Shown: positions 25,572 through 34,405, counted from the first letter of the stretch. The stretch is DNA of 64,000 bases from RZZS01 sp964498755 (GCA_964498755.1 CAZCIB010000004.1:1-64000), one strand, 5' to 3'. Numbers and translations are program-made. The notes: generated from the letters alone by a model not told the origin.

Positions 25572-26999
25572 ATGAGCCCTCATTACGATCCGCATTTTTG
25601 CCTGACCGCAAAGCACGACGGTTCTACCATACAAAAGGCAGCCGCTGAGATTGTTCCTATCGTCAACAAAGCAAATGATCTCCTGACCCCGCATGAGCAG
25701 AACTGGCTCAGCAATACCGGATTCAGAGGCTTCCCCGGCGAAACCATCGAAAAAAGGGCGCAGAACGGCAAGCTCGAGACCGTATTCGCGAGCGTGGACG
25801 CCGCCGACACGCGTTGGGCGCTGGCGCATCTGCCCGGAAAATTACGGCCCGGTTATTTTCGTGTTCGAGATAAAGCGCTGACACCCGAACAAAGCGCTAA
25901 AATGGCCATCGGCTGGGCGCTGGACTGCTATGGCTATAAATTTCGAAAAAACCAAGATTCCTCGCAGCGCACAGTCTTGATCGTTGATCCAAATGCGGAC
26001 GCGCAAGCCATAACGAGTGAAGTTTCAGCAGTCTATTTTGGCAGGGACTTGATAAACATGCCCTCGAATATCAAAACCCCGAAATGGCTTACCGAAACAA
26101 TCGCCTCGAATATCAATCTGTTTCATAACGACGCCGCATCATCCTTGATAATTACGCACAAAACAAACGACGTAAAAAGAGACTATCCTCTTGTGTACGC
26201 CGTCGGTAAAGGGGCAGGAAATTCCGCTGAACTCAAGCCGCGCGTACTGAAATTTCAGTGGGGCGACGCTGCCAACCCACGTGTTGGTATTGTCGGCAAA
26301 GGCATTACCTACGATACAGGCGGCCACAACCTCAAACCTGCCGGTGGCATGCGCGACATGAAACGCGATATGACAGGCGCAGCTTATGCTCTGGCGCTCG
26401 CGAAAATGATTATGTCGAACAATGTGCCGGTATTTTTGAACGTTTCTATACCGATCGCTTTTAACGCCATCAGCGAACATGCCATGAAGCCCGGAGACGT
26501 TTTCACGGCTCGAAACGGCAAAACGGTTGAAATCGAAAATACGGACGCTGAAGGCCGCATGATTCTGGCCGACGCGATGGCGGAAATAACGGAACAGCCC
26601 GTTGACACGTTAATAACCCTGGCGGGACTGACCGGCATCGCGCCCGTCGCGGTAGGCCCGCAACGCCTTGCCCTTTTCGGAAGTGATGAAGAGGTAAATC
26701 TCGACATCAGAAGACATGGGCAGAAGATGGACGATCCGGTATGGGATATGCCGATGGCTCCTGAAATAAAACGAGAAATAAACTCGGATGTCGCTGATAT
26801 GATGAATTCCGGGGCAGGCATGAGCAGTCACATGCAGGCGGCTTTTTTCCTGAAGGAGTTCACCGGCGCAGCAAAGAACTGGATTCACGGGGACGGCCGC
26901 GGCTGGAACATGGGGTCTTTTCCGGGCCGCCCCAGAGGCGGCGAAGCGCGACGCGGCACGGTAGCGCTTGCTTCATGGCTGCAAGCAACTTACGGATAG
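25572..26999 (+). CDS. M17 family leucyl aminopeptidase
   Basis: A 475-aa cytosolic metallopeptidase. The C-terminal catalytic domain shows VGKGITYDTGGHNLKP (metal-binding Lys and Asp), MKRDMTGAA, and the signature NTDAEGRMILADA near residue 323 with its metal and bicarbonate residues. The N-terminal domain (1-165) is less conserved and includes LPGKLRPGYFRV. It matches the shorter alphaproteobacterial PepA/PepB-like group and probably takes part in peptide turnover. It is followed after 2 bp by the M23-like gene, hence an operon. Confidence 0.92.
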   Translation: MSPHYDPHFCLTAKHDGSTIQKAAAEIVPIVNKANDLLTPHEQNWLSNTGFRGFPGETIEKRAQNGKLETVFASVDAADTRWALAHLPGKLRPGYFRVRDKALTPEQSAKMAIGWALDCYGYKFRKNQDSSQRTVLIVDPNADAQAITSEVSAVYFGRDLINMPSNIKTPKWLTETIASNINLFHNDAASSLIITHKTNDVKRDYPLVYAVGKGAGNSAELKPRVLKFQWGDAANPRVGIVGKGITYDTGGHNLKPAGGMRDMKRDMTGAAYALALAKMIMSNNVPVFLNVSIPIAFNAISEHAMKPGDVFTARNGKTVEIENTDAEGRMILADAMAEITEQPVDTLITLAGLTGIAPVAVGPQRLALFGSDEEVNLDIRRHGQKMDDPVWDMPMAPEIKREINSDVADMMNSGAGMSSHMQAAFFLKEFTGAAKNWIHGDGRGWNMGSFPGRPRGGEARRGTVALASWLQATYG

Positions 27000-27001
27000 A
27001 A

Positions 27002-27988
27002 ATGCGGTTTGCCTTTATTTTAGCATTACTGCTTTTTTCAATGCCGGTATCGGCGGCTGAAGAGGGCATGTTTCACTTCCCCGTCGCGTGTACGCTTGAA
27101 AAAGATTGCTGGATCGTTAATTACGTCGACGTCGACTCCGGCCCCGGCGCGAGGGAGTATACGTGCGGGCCACGGACCTATGACGGAAGCAGCGGCACGG
27201 ATATCGCGGTCCGGGATTACCGGACCATGCAGGAAGGCGTGTTCGTATTCGCCGCCGCGGACGGAAAGGTCTTACGCGTACGCGACGGCGAGCCTGACAC
27301 AATACGCGCCCGTGAAGACATTGAATCGCTTGATGAAAAAGAATGCGGCAACGGCATACTGATTGAGCACGATAACGGCGTTCAGGCGCTGTATTGCCAT
27401 CTGAAAAAAGGCAGCATAACGGTCAGGCCGGGGGATAAGGTCATTGCCCTGCAACCCATCGCGCAAATCGGCCATTCAGGTAAAACGGAGTTTCCGCACC
27501 TGCATTTCGAGGTCATCCGCGATGGAGCGACGCTTGATCCGTTTACGAGTCTCGCGCTGTCGGAAAGCTGCCATACGCCGCCTGTGGGCGCGCTCTGGAA
27601 AAAAGAAATTCCTTACGCCCCGATGGCCCTGTACGTCTCTGGCTTCACGGACGCGCCGCCGGATTTCGGCCAAATAGAAAAGAACGCGGCTTCGCCAGAA
27701 ACTCTGCCGCAGGATAGCCCCGCGCTGGTATTCTGGGCTGGATATTTCGGGGCGCGCCAAGGCGACCGGATCAGACTCGAAATCATCGCGCCGGATGGAG
27801 AGGTTTTTGTCGAACTCGATACAACGCAGCCCAAAACCCGCGCCCGGCAATTCTATTTCGCCGGTAAACGAAATAAAGGACTGCTCTCTGGCGGCGTTTA
27901 TACGGGACGCATGACCGTGTCGCGCGAAGACGAAAACGGGATGCTTAACAGGCAAATCATTGAGTCCGCAGTAGAAATAAAACGTTAG
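27002..27988 (+). CDS. Exported M23/LysM-less peptidase-like protein, first zinc ligand altered
   Basis: A 328-aa protein read from ATG 27002. A signal peptide (MRFAFILALLLFSMPVSAAE) is followed by CTLEKDCWIVNYVDVDSG, a conserved stretch of this alphaproteobacterial M23 group, and a lysostaphin-like domain at about 50-190: SSGTDIAVRD, LIEHDNGVQALYCHL, FPHLHFEV. Relatives carry His in the first motif (HKGTDxA); here the position is Ser, while the Asp and the last His remain. Peptidase activity is therefore doubtful; it may bind cell wall or activate an amidase. Residues 200-328 form an extra beta-rich domain. It overlaps the convergent Smr gene by 4 bp. Confidence 0.8.
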   Translation: MRFAFILALLLFSMPVSAAEEGMFHFPVACTLEKDCWIVNYVDVDSGPGAREYTCGPRTYDGSSGTDIAVRDYRTMQEGVFVFAAADGKVLRVRDGEPDTIRAREDIESLDEKECGNGILIEHDNGVQALYCHLKKGSITVRPGDKVIALQPIAQIGHSGKTEFPHLHFEVIRDGATLDPFTSLALSESCHTPPVGALWKKEIPYAPMALYVSGFTDAPPDFGQIEKNAASPETLPQDSPALVFWAGYFGARQGDRIRLEIIAPDGEVFVELDTTQPKTRARQFYFAGKRNKGLLSGGVYTGRMTVSREDENGMLNRQIIESAVEIKR

Positions 27989-28569
27989 ACTTTCTTCTTC
28001 CTTAACAAAACATACCAGGCGCCGCCGCCGCCGTCCCGTGGTTTTGCGGAACAATAATCCAGAACCAGCGAACGCGAACGCGGCTCCGCCATCCATTTCG
28101 GAAACTGTTCCCGCAAGACGCCGCGAGCGGGCTCAAGCCACGAGCTCACGTCGGTTCGTTCTTTCCCTTTCCCGGTAATAATCAAAACGCATCTTTTTTC
28201 TTGCTGCTGCGCCTGCTTCAAAAAATTAAAAAGCGCTTCGTATGCTTCAATCTGATTAAGACCGTGCAGATCAAGCCGCCCTTCAATGGGAATTTTACCG
28301 CGGCGGAGCTTTTGCGCCGTTTTTTTGTCCGCGCCCTGGAGCCCATAAACCGGCAATGGCGCGGCCGCAGGTTGATTTTCAGCGCTTTTCCCTTGCTTTT
28401 CCCTGTCGTGCTTACCCGGAAGAACCTCGCCTGACTCCGGGCTGGCGTGAAGCGTGTCCGTCCGCGCAAGATCTTTACGGTATGCCTGTATGTCCCTGGT
28501 AAATCTGGCCCAGAGCGTAAATTCTTCATGCTTTAGAACGCGCCCGGCGGGCTTTTCCTTGTCTTTCAT
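27985..28569 (-). CDS. Smr-domain protein
   Basis: A 194-aa protein. The N-terminal half is charged and probably disordered (LKHEEFTLWARFTRDIQAY...). The C-terminal half is a Smr domain: RLDLHGLNQIEAYEALFNFL, then CVLIITGKGKE and RGVLREQFPKWM. These domains act as nicking nucleases or bind RNA at stalled ribosomes. Alphaproteobacteria often encode such a protein near hslVU, which fits its place here. The substrate is not known. Confidence 0.88.
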   Translation of the reverse strand: MKDKEKPAGRVLKHEEFTLWARFTRDIQAYRKDLARTDTLHASPESGEVLPGKHDREKQGKSAENQPAAAPLPVYGLQGADKKTAQKLRRGKIPIEGRLDLHGLNQIEAYEALFNFLKQAQQQEKRCVLIITGKGKERTDVSSWLEPARGVLREQFPKWMAEPRSRSLVLDYCSAKPRDGGGGAWYVLLRKKKV

Positions 28570-28652
28570 GGATCAAACAGAATTCGTTTTTTTCATTTTG
28601 CCAGCTGTTAGCATATAATAATAAATGACGTAAAGCTAACGCGTTGATATAC

Positions 28653-29384
28653 ATGCAAAAACAAAGCCATTCTCTCTTTTTCTCCCTTGTGCTGGCTTTC
28701 GCCCTGCTCTGCCTGCCGCTCCCGGCTATGGCGGCCCAGGAAGAATTCGCCATCTCCCGGTCTGAAGACTTCGGCATCGCGTTTTATAAAAAAGCCGGAT
28801 TTGAACCTGATTTTAAAGAGTGGGTTATGGGCAGCGAAGCGTATGAAGAAGTCAGCGCTTTCAACAAAAAAGCTTTTCTGGATGAGGAGCAGGCAAGACT
28901 AAAACAAAAATACGACGCCTTTGATCCTGAAGAGGATTTCCTGACAGTCGCTATCAAAGCAAGGATTCGTTTTACAACGCTCATGCATAGTCATACTGGC
29001 GAAAAAATGATGGAAATAGAGCTGGAGGAGCCGAGAACGCATTTTTCCGTTTTAGTGGGCGGCAATATGTTCGCAATCATTGTCAGAGATTTATCCAGAC
29101 TCTTCGAGCATAAAATCGAGCAGAACGACGTATCCAGAATACAAAAACATTTAGGTGAAATTGAAGACGGCAAGGATATTGCCGTAGAAATGAAACTAAA
29201 GCTTAAGGTAATCAGCGTTGATGCGACCGCGCCAATGAAACTGCAGGAAACTTACCAGTGGCTCATGATGACGGATGTTGCCTCGCTCTCACTCTGGAGA
29301 AAGGATAATTACATCTGGGAGTGGCAGGCGCCCTGGTATGAAACCGAAACGGAAAGACGAATCCGCTTGCTATTCCGCGAATAA
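28653..29384 (+). CDS. Unknown exported protein
   Basis: A 243-aa protein with a clear signal peptide (SLVLAFALLCLPLPAMAAQE) read from ATG 28653. The mature part is mixed alpha/beta, rich in Glu and Lys, with repeated aromatic pairs near the end (DNYIWEWQAPWYE). No family was recognised and there are no Cys pairs or metal motifs. It is presumably periplasmic. It stands alone between the divergent Smr gene and a separate + strand unknown gene 49 bp downstream. Confidence 0.7.
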   Translation: MQKQSHSLFFSLVLAFALLCLPLPAMAAQEEFAISRSEDFGIAFYKKAGFEPDFKEWVMGSEAYEEVSAFNKKAFLDEEQARLKQKYDAFDPEEDFLTVAIKARIRFTTLMHSHTGEKMMEIELEEPRTHFSVLVGGNMFAIIVRDLSRLFEHKIEQNDVSRIQKHLGEIEDGKDIAVEMKLKLKVISVDATAPMKLQETYQWLMMTDVASLSLWRKDNYIWEWQAPWYETETERRIRLLFRE

Positions 29385-29432
29385 GACATATTTTCAAAAT
29401 ATTGTTATAATTTTACTTAAGGAATAAGACCC

Positions 29433-29945
29433 ATGTATACGAGGTTCGACCCCGTTATAAGGCCGACAATCCGGCAAACAGAAGAGTCCGACCCCTGGTT
29501 TGGAATTAACAAACATGACCGCGAGGACGGAAGCCGCAAGAAGCACGACAAAGATCGTTCGGACAGTAAAGAAGAAAGCGTTGATAACGCCGTTCTTTCG
29601 GTCAGCGCCCTGCGTGCTTTCTTGAGAGAAATGCTTGGCAAGACGGCGCAGTGGCAGTCTGAAAAGCCGGAAAATCCGTCATATAACGCGGCGCCCGCCG
29701 CCTACGCCGCGCAGGCGTATCAGGCCAGGGCGGACGCACAACCGCCTAAGCCGCCAGAAACGCCGGATGAAGCGGCTGCGGATTCGCTCGACCTGACCGG
29801 CGACGAACAAAAAAAGATCAAGGAGCTCATAACCATACTGGATGAACTGGAGGCCAGAGGGATCCTGGAATTTCCCGTCGTTACATCTAAAGGCAGCCTG
29901 GTGGATAATATCACCGTTGCGGCTCTCGCCGCGAAAGATGGCTAG
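29433..29945 (+). CDS. Unknown acidic/low-complexity protein
   Basis: A 170-aa soluble protein after the ribosome site AAGGAATAAG. Residues 20-50 are strongly charged (HDREDGSRKKHDKDRSDSKE), 70-115 are Ala/Pro-rich and probably disordered, and 115-165 form a helical region (DEQKKIKELITILDELEARG). No known domain was recognised. Its 3' end overlaps the convergent regulator gene by 4 bp. The small folded C-terminus suggests a protein-binding role, but there is no direct clue. Confidence 0.65.
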   Translation: MYTRFDPVIRPTIRQTEESDPWFGINKHDREDGSRKKHDKDRSDSKEESVDNAVLSVSALRAFLREMLGKTAQWQSEKPENPSYNAAPAAYAAQAYQARADAQPPKPPETPDEAAADSLDLTGDEQKKIKELITILDELEARGILEFPVVTSKGSLVDNITVAALAAKDG

Positions 29946-30613
29946 TCCCGCTCTTTCCCGTCCGTCATGTTCAGGCTGTAACCGTTCTCCGCCGTCAGCA
30001 GTATTTCCGGCTTCGAAGGATCGCGTTCGATTTTTTGTCTCAGCCTGTAGATATGCGTCTCAAGCGTGTGCGTCTCAACGCCATCGACGTACTGCCAGAC
30101 CCGGCTTAACAGCGTATTGCGGTCCAGACCCTCTTTTCCGGCCTGATACAAGGCGAGAAGTATCTCCCGCTCTTTTTCCGTCAGGCGGGTCTCCGCGCCG
30201 TCCGTTCCGGTAAATACATTGGTCCCCGGACGGAAGGAAAAGGATTTGAATGCGATCAGCTCCGGCGCCGCGGCGAGTTGTTCCAGACGCGCGAAGCGTT
30301 GCCGCACGGCCTTCAGCAAAACGCCAAAGCGCAAAGGATAGGTCAGGTCCGGCGCAGGATCCGAATCCCTGCCGCCCAGCGCAAGATAAGACGTTAACCG
30401 GTCAGGCGCGCCGTCTATGCCTTTAACGGCTCCGGGTTCCGTGAGAACAACCATTAAGACGTCCTTGCCTGCCGCCCCGGTCATTTCTTCCGTCTCGTGG
30501 AAAAAAATTATGTCGGCTTCCCCTTGAAAGCTGCTTCTGGCGCCGTCCTTGATCGGAGCGGGTAAATTAATGTTTATAAACAGCTTTTTGGGAAATTCCA
30601 GTTCGTGATTCAT
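29942..30613 (-). CDS. OmpR-type winged-helix regulator with degenerate receiver
   Basis: A 223-aa protein from ATG 30613 (GGGCGG upstream). The C-terminal 100 residues form an OmpR/PhoB winged helix: LTEKEREILLALYQAG, LLSRVWQYVDGVETHTLETH (recognition helix) and IYRLRQKIERDP. The N-terminal 110 residues keep the outline of a receiver (VLMVVLTEPG in place of the phosphorylated Asp strand, and a YPLRFGVLLKAVRQ end), but the acceptor Asp is missing. It probably binds DNA without phosphorylation. No kinase is adjacent. The divergent 219-aa gene starting at 30702 is a possible target. Confidence 0.8.
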   Translation of the reverse strand: MNHELEFPKKLFININLPAPIKDGARSSFQGEADIIFFHETEEMTGAAGKDVLMVVLTEPGAVKGIDGAPDRLTSYLALGGRDSDPAPDLTYPLRFGVLLKAVRQRFARLEQLAAAPELIAFKSFSFRPGTNVFTGTDGAETRLTEKEREILLALYQAGKEGLDRNTLLSRVWQYVDGVETHTLETHIYRLRQKIERDPSKPEILLTAENGYSLNMTDGKERD

Positions 30614-30701
30614 ATCCGCCCTGCTTTGGCACAATCCTTGCGAGTAACAAACTGATTACGAAGCATATCAATTCTGAGGCATTTGCACAGGCGCAATTCC
30701 T

Positions 30702-31361
30702 ATGATCAACGTATTTGAAAGCAATCACGGATATCAGGCCCTGCAAAACAGGCCGGAAACGCCTGCGCAGGTCCTGCGCATGGAAAAGAATGCGCGCATG
30801 GGCGGGAGCGTTCCAGTCTGGACCAGCGAAAAAACGCAAAAGGACAAGGTTGCGGGCCAGATCGCAAGCGCCATAAACGGGCCCGGCGCTCAATTCGGCG
30901 CGGCGCTGGCGTATGCGGACAGCGCGCGGGATACGGGAACGGGCCAAAGCCCGCGCGCGTTTGGTTTTGGCGACTTGTTTGATATGGTCAATCCGTTCCA
31001 CCATGTCCCGGTAGTCGGCTCGATTTACCGGGAAATCACGGGCGATACGATACATCCGGCCGCAAAAGTTATCGGCGGCGGCCTGTTCGGCGGACCGGCA
31101 GGCGCGGCAAGCGGTCTCGTCAATGTCGTCGTCGAGGAAGAAACCGGCAGGGACATCCCGGGCAATATCGTCTCAATGGCGAGGACGGAGCGCGGCCCTT
31201 CAGGATCCGATCCCGAAAAGGTCGATAATCCCGCCGAATTGCCCGGCACGACGCTTGCGCTCACGGACCTGATGGCGCAAGGCGGCAAACCCGGATTTAA
31301 GGGGCTCAAGCTGGACTACGAACCGATGACGCAGGTTAATTTTTCTCCGATGCCGCGTTAG
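30702..31361 (+). CDS. Conserved hypothetical protein with glycine-rich central segment
   Basis: A 219-aa protein. The centre reads FDMVNPFHHVPVVGSIYREI, then VIGGGLFGGPAGAASGLVNV and VVEEETGRDIPG. I have the impression of similar segments in other alphaproteobacterial hypothetical proteins, but no function is known. The Gly/Ala stretch could be a membrane-associated hairpin, although it is short. The tail is polar. It is divergent from the winged-helix regulator, with about 90 bp between starts, so it may be under its control. Confidence 0.7.
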   Translation: MINVFESNHGYQALQNRPETPAQVLRMEKNARMGGSVPVWTSEKTQKDKVAGQIASAINGPGAQFGAALAYADSARDTGTGQSPRAFGFGDLFDMVNPFHHVPVVGSIYREITGDTIHPAAKVIGGGLFGGPAGAASGLVNVVVEEETGRDIPGNIVSMARTERGPSGSDPEKVDNPAELPGTTLALTDLMAQGGKPGFKGLKLDYEPMTQVNFSPMPR

Positions 31362-31387
31362 AGAACCATACATTTTTCTAAAGCAGT

Positions 31388-31738
31388 TTTTAAAACTACA
31401 GAGATCGCAGAGGGCGCAGAGAGTGCAGCTCTTGAGAAAACTCTGCGCGCTCTGTAGTTTTTATAGTCACTTGAATAAATCAATATCCTCAAGAATGTCA
31501 TCTCGAACGAAGCCGCGCCTTCGTCAATACGAAGGCGGGCGAAGCGGAGAGATCTGATCCACTATCCATTCTACACGGATTCCTCGCGCAGCCTGCCCCC
31601 GCGAAGGCGGGGGCTCGGAATGACAATATATGGAAAATTATTCATTCAAACGACTATATTTTTGCGTCTGGATTTTCGTGACGAAAATTTTAAACAGCTT
31701 TTTCTCTGCGTTCTCTGCGCGCTCTGTAGTTATAAAAA
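31388..31738. repeat. Nested palindromic repeats in the 419-bp gap before yggS
   Basis: No gene is seen in 31362-31780. Instead there is a palindrome at about 31388-31464 (arms AAAACTACAGAG and CTCTGTAGTTTTTA, around CGCAGAG words), a second at about 31496-31626 that begins TGTCATCTCGAACG and ends CTCGGAATGACA, enclosing CTTCG/CGAAGG hairpins, and another partial arm of the first type at about 31694-31738 (CTCTGCGCGCTCTGTAGTT). These are REP-like elements of two kinds. Confidence 0.75.
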
Positions 31739-31780
31739 TACGCTGCGTGCAGCTTCATAAAAGCAGGAGTGGATGGCGCA

Positions 31781-32464
31781 TTAATTATTCAAAGCGCTAT
31801 ATATATCCCTTGCCCCGAAAAAGGCCGTGCCGACGCGTACGCTTGTCGCGCCCAGACGCACGGCGGCCTCGTAATCATGGCTCATGCCCATGGAGAGTTC
31901 AGGCAGATTGTGCCGCGCGGCGAGCTTCTTAAGCAGCGCAAAATGCAGTTGCGACGGCTCGTCCTGCGGCGGAATGCACATCAGCCCGGAAATTTTCAGC
32001 CCGCATTGTGCGCAATGCGCCAGTAAGTCCGGCAGATGTTCCGGGTGAACGCCGCTTTTCTGTTCTTCCTCGCCGGTATTCACCTGTACGTAACAGGACG
32101 GATATTTATCCTGTTTAACCATTTCCTTCGCGAGAGCCTCGGCGAGCTTTGGCCGGTCGACGCTTTCGATAGAGTCAAACAGGCGCACCGCGTCCCTGAC
32201 CTTGTTCGTCTGGAGCGGCCCGATCAGGCGCAGCTCAAGGTCCGGGTACGTCTCGACATGCGCCTCCCAGCGCGCAAGCGCCTCCTGAACGCGGTTTTCG
32301 CCGTAGATCCGGTGTCCGGCCTCCAATGCGGCAAGAACGCGTTCGGCGGGCTGTTTCTTGCTCACGGCGACGAGTTTGATTTCTTCAGGCTTTCGCCCGG
32401 CTTCTTCAGCGGCCTTTGCGATGTTTTGCTCTATGGCGGTTTTGTTTTGCAGGATCTGGGGCAT
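31781..32464 (-). CDS. yggS: PLP homeostasis protein YggS/PROSC family
   Basis: A 227-aa single-domain TIM-barrel protein that holds pyridoxal phosphate and keeps its free level steady. The cofactor Lys is in KLVAVSKKQP near residue 35; YGENRVQEAL, LIGPLQTNK, QVNTGEEEQKSG and LSMGMSHDYEAAVRLGAT are the family landmarks. Length is normal. It stands alone between two repeat-filled gaps. Confidence 0.96.
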   Translation of the reverse strand: MPQILQNKTAIEQNIAKAAEEAGRKPEEIKLVAVSKKQPAERVLAALEAGHRIYGENRVQEALARWEAHVETYPDLELRLIGPLQTNKVRDAVRLFDSIESVDRPKLAEALAKEMVKQDKYPSCYVQVNTGEEEQKSGVHPEHLPDLLAHCAQCGLKISGLMCIPPQDEPSQLHFALLKKLAARHNLPELSMGMSHDYEAAVRLGATSVRVGTAFFGARDIYSALNN

Positions 32465-32493
32465 GGGGAAAGTTTCATCTCTTCTTTTTTGTC

Positions 32494-32570
32494 ATCCCGA
32501 ACGCGAAGCGGAGGGATCTTTATAAAATGAGTTCTATAAAGATTCCTCGCATTCGCTCGGAAAGACAAGC
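32494..32570. repeat. REP-like palindrome, TGTCATCC type
   Basis: The left arm TGTCATCCCGAACGCGAAGC continues as GGAGGGATCTTTATA. A short loop follows, then TATAAAGATTCCTCGC and TTCGCTCGGAAAGACA. It is an imperfect inverted repeat of about 33 bp per arm, of the same type as the element at 31496-31626. It lies between the start of yggS and the end of the porin. Confidence 0.8.
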
Positions 32571-32613
32571 TCTAAAGGCATCGGAACAAAATAACTTCCA
32601 TCTGTAGTTAAAG

Positions 32614-32645
32614 CAGTAAAAAAAGGGGCGGTCCGAAGACCGCCC
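32614..32645 (-). terminator. Rho-independent terminator of the porin gene
   Basis: On the complement, GGGCGGTC-TTCG-GACCGCCC, a perfect 8-bp stem with a stable UUCG loop, is followed by CTTTTTTT. It lies 40 bp after the porin stop codon in the correct orientation. Confidence 0.92.
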
Positions 32646-32685
32646 GAAAAGTCTAAATCTCTAGTCAAAATGGCAAGTTCACGCC

Positions 32686-33849
32686 CTAGAACAGAACTTG
32701 CGTACCCAGCAGAACGCTGGTGGCTTCGAGCTCGTCCTTGCCGCCCGGCAGCGCATTCGTCGAGAAGTCGTGCTCGATGTAGCTGACGGAACCGCGGAAG
32801 GTCATGCCCGGGCCGTAGGTGTAAACAACGCCGCCTGTGTAACGGTCGGTGTCAATGTCCGTAGCAGCATTAAGTGACTGCTCGTCATTGTACCAGGACG
32901 CGCCGAGACGGAACGGACCCGTTGTGTAATCAAGACCGACAACGATTGTTTCTCTGTCGTCCTGATTCACGACTTCACCGGCGTCATCTTCAAGGTAAAC
33001 AGCCCCAAGGCCAAACGGGCCCCAGTCAAAGTCAACGCCAACGTTCCAGACAGCGCGGTCATCTTCCGTACCGGCATTCGGCGCGCCATCTTCAAATTCG
33101 ACAAGGCTGTAACCAGCGCCGAGCGCAACGCCAAGCTCGTTGAACTGACCTTCGTAGCGGACAGCCGCTTCGTAAGCTTCACCGAATTCGTTGGCTTCGT
33201 CCTGCTCGCGAACACCGTCGAGATCATTTGCAAAACCGTCAGTGTCGCCAGCCAAGGAGCTGGAAACGTCCGGCGTATAAGAAAGACCGCCCTGGAAGCC
33301 GTTCAGAACAGGCGTCAGATAGGTCAGTTTGTCTGCATATCCGGTCGGGTCTTGGTCATAATCAAAAGCAACGTCTTCGGTGAAGGCAGGGTTAAACACA
33401 CTCGCACCGCCTGTCGCAACATTGTAGTTCACAGGCTGAACGAACTGGCGCAGACCGTCGAGGTTTTCGTCAGCTGCCGGAGCGGCAACCTGCAGAAGGT
33501 AGGCGACGCCGTCTTCCGCGCCGAAGTTGACGCGGCCCCAGCCGCCGGACAGGTACATGTAGGATTCTTCAACGCCAAGGCTGTTTTGACCATCCGCATC
33601 CGTTTCGATGTGGTAACCAACGACAAGGCCGTTATCGAGCGTGGTTTCGCCCGTGAAGTGAATTTCCGTGTTACGGATAAAATCGAATTCGTTGACTTCG
33701 CGGTTCGCGACTTCATCCTGATCGATGAATACGCCGTAGCCTTTGAACCAGCCGCCGACGTCGAGTTTCAGGCCGTCCTCAGCGAATGCCGGGGTGGCCG
33801 CAAGAGCAAGACCGCAAACGGCCGCGCTGCTCAGCAATACTTTTCTCAT
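32686..33849 (-). CDS. Outer-membrane porin
   Basis: A 387-aa beta-barrel protein with a signal peptide (MRKVLLSSAAVCGLALAATP, cut after AFA) and alternating beta-strand pattern throughout. Features of the general Gram-negative porin family include FEYDFIRNTEI-like early strands, GRVNFGAEDGVAYLL, LTYLTPVLNGFQGGLSYTPD, and a C-terminal aromatic residue (LGTQVLF) that the BAM complex recognises. A ribosome site GGAGGA precedes the ATG. It is its own transcription unit with a strong terminator and would be a major outer-membrane diffusion channel. Confidence 0.9.
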   Translation of the reverse strand: MRKVLLSSAAVCGLALAATPAFAEDGLKLDVGGWFKGYGVFIDQDEVANREVNEFDFIRNTEIHFTGETTLDNGLVVGYHIETDADGQNSLGVEESYMYLSGGWGRVNFGAEDGVAYLLQVAAPAADENLDGLRQFVQPVNYNVATGGASVFNPAFTEDVAFDYDQDPTGYADKLTYLTPVLNGFQGGLSYTPDVSSSLAGDTDGFANDLDGVREQDEANEFGEAYEAAVRYEGQFNELGVALGAGYSLVEFEDGAPNAGTEDDRAVWNVGVDFDWGPFGLGAVYLEDDAGEVVNQDDRETIVVGLDYTTGPFRLGASWYNDEQSLNAATDIDTDRYTGGVVYTYGPGMTFRGSVSYIEHDFSTNALPGGKDELEATSVLLGTQVLF

Positions 33850-34052
33850 TGAGTTCCTCCAATCACATAGGTGTAGTCAGGTTGTTTTTTAAAGAATGAT
33901 CCATGGCGGATCGACAAGGGTTTGCTTCTTTTGTGCACAAAAAGCACAATCAGAATTACGCTATTGCGGGCTTTCGTCAACAGAATGATGCATTTCCGTG
34001 ACATTTTTTTAAAATGCTGTGGCAAATAGGTCACAGTTGGGGGCGGCATCAA

Positions 34053-34162
34053 GGGGACATGATAAGGCGCGCAGCGCACATCGTGTCCCCTCAAGGGAAT
34101 GAACGCGGCGGAATATCCTGCGGGGACACGATAGGCCCTGGCGGGCCTTTATCGATGTCCCC
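34053..34162. repeat. Two tandem GGGGACA hairpins
   Basis: Copy a (34053-34090) begins GGGGACATGATA and ends ATCGTGTCCCC; copy b (34122-34162) begins GGGGACACGATA and ends ATCGATGTCCCC. Both are hairpins with different centres, 31 bp apart. With the element that follows at 34174, they fill the 556-bp gap between the porin and the DUF3576 gene, where no gene is seen. Confidence 0.8.
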
Positions 34163-34173
34163 TGAGAGCGGGG

Positions 34174-34350
34174 CCGGAAGTTCGAGTTGCGAGTTGCGAG
34201 TTTCCCCTCACCCAATCTCGGCTAACGCTTTTCCGCTGTCAAAGCGTAACCTCGCTACCCTCTCCCGAGGGAGAGGGAGGGGCCCGGCGAAGCGCGATAG
34301 CGCGAAGACGGGAGGGTGAGGGGAAACTCGCAACTCACAACTCCCGGCTT
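34174..34350. repeat. Large palindromic element with perfect 23-bp arms
   Basis: Arms 34191-34213 and 34314-34336 are perfect 23-bp inverse complements (inner ends CCCCTCACCC and GGGTGAGGGG) and continue imperfectly outward. Inside is the palindrome CCCTCTCCCGAGGGAGAGGG at 34258-34277. The same inner ends and a near-identical central palindrome recur inside leuS at 36049-36135, so these are two members of one family. Confidence 0.88.
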
Positions 34351-34405
34351 GAGCCCTCCGCCGTGGCATGCTACATAAATCGTTCTCGTGAAAGGAATAA
34401 GGATC

